From: Nemertoderma westbladi
Lineage: Eukaryota; Xenacoelomorpha; Nemertodermatida; Nemertodermatidae
Assembly: GCA_032718475.1 (NCBI GenBank)
Contig: JAUCBJ010001453.1
Location: 1 to 33,742, forward strand
DNA length: 33,742 nucleotides
Direction: 5' to 3'
This document shows positions 27,854 to 33,742 of this stretch, one piece after another. Position 1 is the first letter of the stretch. The number at the start of each line of letters is the position of its first letter. A model generated the notes under the pieces. It made no database searches and was not told the DNA's origin. It saw only the letters and a program-made list of their open reading frames with translations. Made by a program: the position numbers and the translations under genes.

Positions 27854-29809
27854 ATGTCTAAAGCTCCGACGATTGGTATCGATCTTGGGACGACCTACTC
27901 CTGTGTTGGCGTCTTCCAGCACGGTAAAGTCGAAATAATTGCCAACGACCAGGGCAATAGAACTACGCCATCTTACGTCGCTTTCACTGACTCAGAACGA
28001 TTAATTGGCGACGCCGCGAAAAACCAAGTGGCTCTAAACCCAAGTAATACAGTATTTGATGCAAAGCGTTTGATTGGTCGACGATTCGATGATCGAACTG
28101 TACAAAGTGATATCAGATTGTGGCCTTTCAAAGTTATTTCGGATGGCGAAAAACCAAAGATTCAAGTGGAATACAAAGGCGAAATGAAATCTTTCTTCGC
28201 CGAAGAAATCAGTTCTATGATTTTAACTAAAATGAAAGAAACGGCAGAGGCTTATCTTGGCAAAACAGTTAAAGACGCTGTTATTACTGTTCCCGCTTAT
28301 TTCAATGATAGTCAACGACAGGCTACTAAAGATGCTGGAGCTATAGCTGGCCTCAATGTTCTAAGAATTATAAACGAACCAACAGCTGCGGCTATTGCCT
28401 ACGGGTTAAACAAGACAACCCAGCAGGAGAAAAACGTCTTAATATTTGACCTTGGAGGCGGCACCTTTGATGTTTCCACACTATCCATAGACGGCGGAAT
28501 ATTTGAGGTGAAGTCAACCGCCGGGGACACCCATTTGGGGGGAGAGGACTTCGACAACCGTCTTGTTAATCATTTAATTCAGGAGTTCAAAAGGAAACAC
28601 AAGAAAGACATAAGTTTTAACAAGCGATCCGTACGACGACTGGGGACGGCTTGCGAACGAGCTAAGCGAACACTGTCCTCGAGCACGCAGGCTTCCATTG
28701 AGATCGATTCGCTGTTCGAAGGGATCGACTTCTATTCGTCGGTTTCGCGAGCGCGGTTCGAGGAACTTTGCGCTGATCTATTCCGTGACACGCTGATACC
28801 CGTAGAGAAGGCGTTACGCGATGCTAAGTTCGACAAGAGCGACATCCACGATGTGGTTCTTGTCGGTGGGTCCACTCGTATTCCCAAGATCCAGAAGCTG
28901 TTACGCGACTTCTTCAACGGTAAAGATCTATGTAAGTCCATCAACCCAGATGAGGCTGTGGCCTATGGGGCTGCCGTTCAAGGAGCTATTCTATCCAATG
29001 ATAATTCAACCGAAATTAAAGATGTTCTCCTATTGGATGTGGCTCCACTTTCTTTGGGTATTGAGACTGCCGGGGGAATTATGACAGCAATAATTGACAG
29101 AAACACAACCGTCCCAAAGAAAGTGACGAAAACCTTATCTACCTACTCCGACAATCAGCCTGGAGTTCTCATTCAAGTATTTGAGGGGGAAAGAAAAATG
29201 ACTAAGGATAATAACCTACTTGGGGAGTTCCAGTTGTCTGGAATAGCTCCGGCTCCACGAGGGGTACCTCAGATTGATGTTACATTCGATATCGACGCCA
29301 ATGGAATCCTCAATGTTACTGCAGCTGATAAATCGACAGGTAAGGAGAATAAAATTACAATAACCAACGATAAGGGACGTCTTAGTAACGCTGACATTGA
29401 GAGGATGGTCGATGAAGCCGAACACTTTAAGGCAGACGATGAGGCTCAAGCTGAAAGAATTCAATCGAAAAACGGACTTGAATCATTTGTTTACCACGTA
29501 AAGCAAACAGTAGAAGATAATCAAGTTAAAGATAAAATATCGCAGAAGAATAAGAAGATTGTGTTAGATAAATGCGAGGAGACCATACAATGGCTTAATT
29601 CAAATCAATCGGCAGAGAAAGACGAGTTTGTTTACCATCAGAAAGAATTGGAGAAAATCTCCCATCCGATAATATCTCGGCTGTATCAGAATGGATGCGG
29701 TGGTGCAGGAGAACCAGCTAATGGCATGTCTGGCGGAGACGACCCTCGGACTTCGGGGAATCCTGGTGCTTCAACAACAAATGGACCAACTATAGAAGAA
29801 GTTGACTGA
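27854..29809 (+). CDS. hsp70: Cytosolic heat-shock protein 70
   Basis: This is an intronless 651-codon gene for the ATP-dependent chaperone Hsp70 of cytosol and nucleus. It binds exposed hydrophobic segments and is helped by J-proteins and nucleotide exchange factors. All three Hsp70 signatures are present: IDLGTTYS at 9-16, [14 protein letters not shown] at 197-210 and [15 protein letters not shown] at 334-348. Asp10, Lys71, Glu175, Asp199 and Thr204, the nucleotide-site residues in Hsc70 numbering, are all kept. The linker region [13 protein letters not shown] (390-402) leads into the substrate domain, and the protein ends GPTIEEVD, the cytosolic TPR-binding tail. The tail before it is Gly/Pro-poor compared with common Hsc70s. 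The start ATG has A at -3. The leader (about 27677-27853) is unspliced and A/T-rich. Codon third positions become GC-rich from about 28620 to 28960 compared with both sides. No introns plus heat-shock elements suggests an inducible gene. Confidence 0.97.
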   Translation: MSKAPTIGIDLGTTYSCVGVFQHGKVEIIANDQGNRTTPSYVAFTDSERLIGDAAKNQVALNPSNTVFDAKRLIGRRFDDRTVQSDIRLWPFKVISDGEKPKIQVEYKGEMKSFFAEEISSMILTKMKETAEAYLGKTVKDAVITVPAYFNDSQRQATKDAGAIAGLNVLRIINEPTAAAIAYGLNKTTQQEKNVLIFDLGGGTFDVSTLSIDGGIFEVKSTAGDTHLGGEDFDNRLVNHLIQEFKRKHKKDISFNKRSVRRLGTACERAKRTLSSSTQASIEIDSLFEGIDFYSSVSRARFEELCADLFRDTLIPVEKALRDAKFDKSDIHDVVLVGGSTRIPKIQKLLRDFFNGKDLCKSINPDEAVAYGAAVQGAILSNDNSTEIKDVLLLDVAPLSLGIETAGGIMTAIIDRNTTVPKKVTKTLSTYSDNQPGVLIQVFEGERKMTKDNNLLGEFQLSGIAPAPRGVPQIDVTFDIDANGILNVTAADKSTGKENKITITNDKGRLSNADIERMVDEAEHFKADDEAQAERIQSKNGLESFVYHVKQTVEDNQVKDKISQKNKKIVLDKCEETIQWLNSNQSAEKDEFVYHQKELEKISHPIISRLYQNGCGGAGEPANGMSGGDDPRTSGNPGASTTNGPTIEEVD

Positions 29810-30020
29810 ACTGAGAGAAAACACGAAAGGAACTGCCCGTCCTGATCTGGGAATTAAACTTTTACTTTAAACTGATCATTTAAACATCTACTAAATATTT
29901 TATTTACTTTTTAGATTAGTGTTGTTTGGAACAATTTGCAATTTATATTTTATTTTGTAATTTGTAATTTTATTTTGCCTACGATATGGCACTGAGTTAC
30001 TGTAAAATGATCTGTAATTA

Positions 30021-30026
30021 AATAAA
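30021..30026 (+). terminator. hsp70 poly(A) signal
   Basis: AATAAA lies 212 bp after the TGA stop, within TTAAATAAAAGAAATTG. The 3' untranslated region (29810 to about 30045) is AT-rich. Confidence 0.75.
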
Positions 30027-30077
30027 AGAAATTGTATAAACTAAGATCATTATTATTTGGGTAGGCCTATTCCTTGA

Positions 30078-30140
30078 GGGGGTTGGGTGGCTGTTCGGTA
30101 CACCCTTGTGGGGGTTGGGGGCTGTTCGGTACACCCTCAA
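30078..30140. repeat. 31-bp tandem duplication
   Basis: CTGTTCGGTACACCCT occurs at 30091 and 30122, each preceded by GGGGGTTGGG. This marks the left border of the following LINE fragment. Confidence 0.8.
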
Positions 30141-30141
30141 T

Positions 30142-30430
30142 GGTTGGAAGGCCCACTTTGAAAAGCTCCTCAATAATGACAGGGTATTGCCTGATAACTT
30201 TATAGAAGTAAAAGTGTCTGAGTCTGTACTCCCAGATATTCCCATTGGCGATATCTTCTTTGCAAAAGTGAAGGCTACTGCAAAGAGCATTAAGACCAAT
30301 CGTGCCAGTGGAGTAGATGGTGTTCCCCCTGAGGTCTTTAAAATACCTGAGTGTTTAAAGCTCATCTATCCCATCATAGTAGACATGTACCGAACAACAA
30401 GAGTCCCACAAGAAATGAAAACAAAGTTGT
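30142..30430 (+). pseudogene. LINE fragment (region before the reverse transcriptase)
   Basis: An open frame encodes GWKAHFEKLLNNDRVLP and, further on, KATAKSIKTNRASGVDGVPP then EVFKIPECLK. This matches the WxxHFxxLL and KxxGxDxxPxEVxK motifs that precede the polymerase in RTE-like elements, and parallels the N-terminal part of the LINE at 305-1926 (which has KESGLDEIPAEVWK). The frame is cut off after VPQEMKTKL, where the minisatellite begins. Both ends are truncated, so it is a dead remnant. Confidence 0.8.
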
Positions 30431-33400
30431 TTGTTCTCGGATCTGGCTACTCACCTTGGACAAGGTCGGTACTTGATTTTTGTCCTCGGATCTGGCTACT
30501 CACCTTGGACACGGTTCGCATTTGATTTTTGTCCTCTGATCTAGCTATTCACCTTTGACACGGTTCGTACTTGATTTTTGTTCTCGGATCTGGATACCCA
30601 CCTCGGACACGGTTGGTACTTGATTTTTGACTTAGATCTGGCTACTCACCTTGGGCACGGTTTGTACTTGATTTATTTTTGTCCTCGGATTTGGCTACTC
30701 ACCTTGGGCACGGTTTGTACTTGATTTATTTTTGTCCTCGGATCTGGCTACTCACCTTGGACACGGTTCGTACTTGATTTCTGTCCTCGGATCTGGCTAC
30801 TCACCTTGGACACGGTTCGTACTTGATTTCTGTCCTCGGATCTGGCTACTCACCTTGGACACGGTTCGTACTTGATTTCTGTCCTCGGATCTGGCTACTC
30901 ACCTTGGGCACGGTTTGTACTTGATTTATTTTTGTCCTCGGATTTGGCTACTCACCTTGGGCACGGTTTGTACTTGATTTATTTTTGTCCTCGGATTTGG
31001 CTACTCACCTTGGACACGGTTCGTACTTGATTTCTGTCCTCGGATCTGGCTACTCACCTTGGGCACGGTTTGTACTTGATTTATTTTTGTCCTCGGATTT
31101 GGCTACTCACCTTGGGCACGGTTTGTACTTGATTTATTTTTGTCCTCGGATTTGGCTACTCACCTTGGGCACGGTTTGTACTTGATTTATTTTTGTCCTC
31201 GGATCTGGCTACTCACCTTGGGCACGGTTTGTACTTGATTTATTTTTGTCCTCGGATTTGGCTACTCACCTTGGGCACGGTTTGTACTTGATTTATTTTT
31301 GTCCTCGGATCTGGCTACTCACCTTGGACACGGTTGGTACTTGATTTTTGTCCTCGGATCTGGCTACTCACCTTGGGCACGGTTTGTACTTGATTTATTT
31401 TTGTCCTCGGATCTGGCTACTCACCTTGGACACGGTTCGTACTTGATTTCTGTCCTCGGATCTGGCTACTCACCTTGGACACGGTTGGTACTTGATTTTT
31501 GTCCTCGGATCTGGCTACTCACCTTGGACACGGTTCGTACTTGATTTCTGTCCTCGGATCTGGCTACTCACCTTGGACACGGTTCGTACTTGATTTATTT
31601 TTGTCCTCGGATCTGGCTACTCACCTTGGACACGGTTGGTACTTGATTTTTGTCCTCGGATCTGGCTACTCACCTTGGACACGGTTCGTACTTGATTTCT
31701 GTCCTCGGATCTGGCTACTCACCTTGGGCACGGTTTGTACTTGATTTATTTTTGTCCTCGGATTTGGCTACTCACCTTGGGCACGGTTTGTACTTGATTT
31801 ATTTTTGTCCTCGGATCTGGCTACTCACCTTGGGCACGGTTTGTACTTGATTTATTTTTGTTCTCGGATCTGGATACCCACCTCGGACACGGTTGGTACT
31901 TGATTTTTGTCCTCGGATCTGGCTACTCACCTTGGACACGGTTCGTACTTGATTTCTGTCCTCGGATCTGGCTACTCACCTTGGACACGGTTCGTACTTG
32001 ATTTATTTTTGTCCTCGGATCTGGCTACTCACCTTGGACACGGTTGGTACTTGATTTTTGTCCTCGGATCTGGCTACTCATCGACGTTGGACACGGTTCG
32101 TACTTGATTTCTGTCCTCGGATCTGGCTACTCACCTTGGACACGGTTCGTACTTGATTTCTGTCCTCGGATCTGGCTACTCACCTCGGACACGGTTGGTA
32201 CTTGATTTTTGTCCTCGGATCTGGCTACTCACCTTGGACACGGTTCGTACTTGATTTCTGTCCTCGGATCTGGCTACTCACCTTGGACACGGTTCGTACT
32301 TGATTTATTTTTGTCCTCGGATCTGGCTACTCACCTTGGACACGGTTGGTACTTGATTTTTGTCCTCGGATCTGACTACTCATCGACGTTGGACACGGTT
32401 CGTACTTGATTTCTGTCCTCGGATCTGGCTACTCACCTTAGACACGGTTCGTACTTGATTTCTGTCCTCGGATCTGGCTACTCACCTTGGGCACGGTTTG
32501 TACTTGATTTATTTTTGTCCTCGGATCTGGCTACTCACCTTGGACACGGTTCGTACTTGATTTCTGTCCTCGGATCTGGCTACTCACCTTGGGCACGGTT
32601 TGTACTTGATTTATTTTTGTCCTCGGATTTGGCTACTCACCTTGGACACGGTTTGTACTTGATTTATTTTTCTCCGCGGATCTGGCTACTCACCTTGGAC
32701 ACGGTTCGTACTTGATTTCTGTCCTCGGATCTGGCTACTCACCTTGGACACGGTTCGTACTTGATTTCTGTCCTCGGATCTGGCTACTCACCTTGGACAC
32801 GGTTTGTACTTGATTTATTTTTGTCCTCGGATCTGGCTACTCACCTTGGACACGGTTCGTACTTGATTTCTGTCCTCGGATCTGGCTACTCACCTTGGAC
32901 ACGGTTCGTACTTGATTTCTGTCCTCGGATCTGGCTACTCACCTTGGACACGGTTCGTACTTGATTTCTGTCCTCGGATCTGGCTACTCACCTTGGACAC
33001 GGTTTGTACTTGATTTATTTTTGTCCTCGGATCTGGCTACTCACCTTGGACACGGTTCGTACTTGATTTCTGTCCTCGGATCTGGCTACTCACCTTGGAC
33101 ACGGTTCGTACTTGATTTCTGTCCTCGGATCTGGCTACTCACCTTTGGCACGGTTTGTACTTGATTTATTTTTGTCCTCGGATTTGGCTACTCACCTTGG
33201 GCACGGTTCGTACTTGATTTCTGTCCTCGGATCTGGCTACTCACCTTTGGCACGGTTTGTACTTGATTTATTTTTGTCCTCGGATCTGGCTACTCACCTT
33301 GGACACGGTTCGTACTTGATTTCTGTCCTCGGATCTGGCTACTCACCTTGGACACGGTTCGTACTTGATTTCTGTCCTCGGATCTGGCTACTCACCTTGG

Positions 33401-33742
33401 ACACGGTTCGTACTTGATTTTTGTAACGGATCTGGCTACTCACCTTAGATATGGTTCGTACTTGATTCTTCTCCGCGGATCTGGCTACTCACCTTAGACA
33501 CGGTTCGTACTTGATTTTTGTCCTCGGATCTGGCTACTCACCTTTGGCACGGTTCGTACTTGATTTTTGTACTCGGATCTGGCTACTCACCTTGGACACG
33601 GTTCGTACTTGATTTCTTGTCCTCGGATCTGGCTACTCACCTTGGACACGGTTCGTACTTGATTTTTGTAACGGATCTGGCTACTCACCTTAGATATGGT
33701 TCGTACTTGATTTTTGTCCCGGATCTGGCTACTCACCTTAGA
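30431..33742. repeat. 49/53-bp minisatellite (~66 copies, continues past the window)
   Basis: The unit starts GTCCTCGGATCTGGCTACTC, then ACCTTGG and CACGGTTCGTACTTGATTT. Three linked unit types occur: GGACACGGTTCG with a TTCT end (49 bp), GGGCACGGTTTG with a TTATTTTT end (53 bp), and GGACACGGTTGG with a TTTTT end. Multi-unit blocks are duplicated, for example the rare CATCGACGTTGG variant 302 bp apart (32081, 32383) and TTGTAACGGA 245 bp apart (33421, 33666). The left-edge units are degenerate. Plus-strand open frames of 66-101 codons within it come from the repeat and are not annotated as genes. Confidence 0.97.

Noticed and set aside
30985-33417. Plus-strand frames with LGSGYSPW and LATHLGHG repeats
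   Set aside because: They are readings of the 49/53-bp array; frames end at the unit-length changes and no start or domain is supported.

Overview
This is a window of animal nuclear DNA, most likely from an invertebrate and possibly an arthropod. The evidence is a BEL/Pao-type retrotransposon ORF (a metazoan lineage), an intronless hsp70 with a TATA box and heat-shock elements, a multi-exon gene with GT-AG introns, and AT-rich intergenic DNA full of minisatellites. The palindromes TACCGGTA and AGGCCT recur throughout. The species cannot be named from sequence alone.

Layout. 293-1926 is a 5'-truncated non-LTR retrotransposon (minus strand), lying in DNA rich in CGGGATCCCG motifs. 2281-2341 looks like the end of a hAT-type transposon. 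3155-6040 holds two diverged copies of a ~460-bp sequence and a 182-bp tandem duplication. 6556-10569 (minus) is a 1337-codon BEL/Pao gag-protease ORF whose reverse transcriptase and RNase H are missing in frame. To its right lies a repeat-rich 2.3-kb stretch and then a 1.22-kb LTR (12880-14100). I read these tentatively as one damaged or non-autonomous element whose left LTR is not visible. A second, diverged copy of the same LTR (17537-18662) is a solo LTR with a 5-bp target duplication. It is inserted inside a 28-bp minisatellite (16051-19024).

19969-20871 (plus) encodes an unrecognised 300-residue protein with four membrane segments and a basic tail. 22399-22988 is a 25-bp minisatellite. 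On the minus strand, three exons with matching splice phases (26385-26523, 25003-25087, 24620-24767) form the 3' end of a gene. Its predicted C-terminus resembles the end of the second RCK domain of Slo-family potassium channels. A 14-bp minisatellite of about 1 kb fills the intron between the first two of these exons.

26751-26931 is a TGTCAA microsatellite, and 27027-27208 is a near-perfect 87-bp-arm hairpin. 27588-30026 is a complete heat-inducible-type hsp70 gene: heat-shock elements, TATA box, an unspliced leader and a 651-residue cytosolic Hsp70 ending in EEVD, then a poly(A) signal. Just after it, a fragment of another non-LTR element runs into a 49/53-bp minisatellite that fills the rest of the window (30431-33742).

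I see no operon-like cooperation. The cellular genes are hsp70, the four-span membrane protein and the channel-like gene; the rest is mobile or tandem repeat DNA. If the upstream exons of the channel-like gene lie beyond the right edge, hsp70 sits inside one of its introns on the opposite strand.
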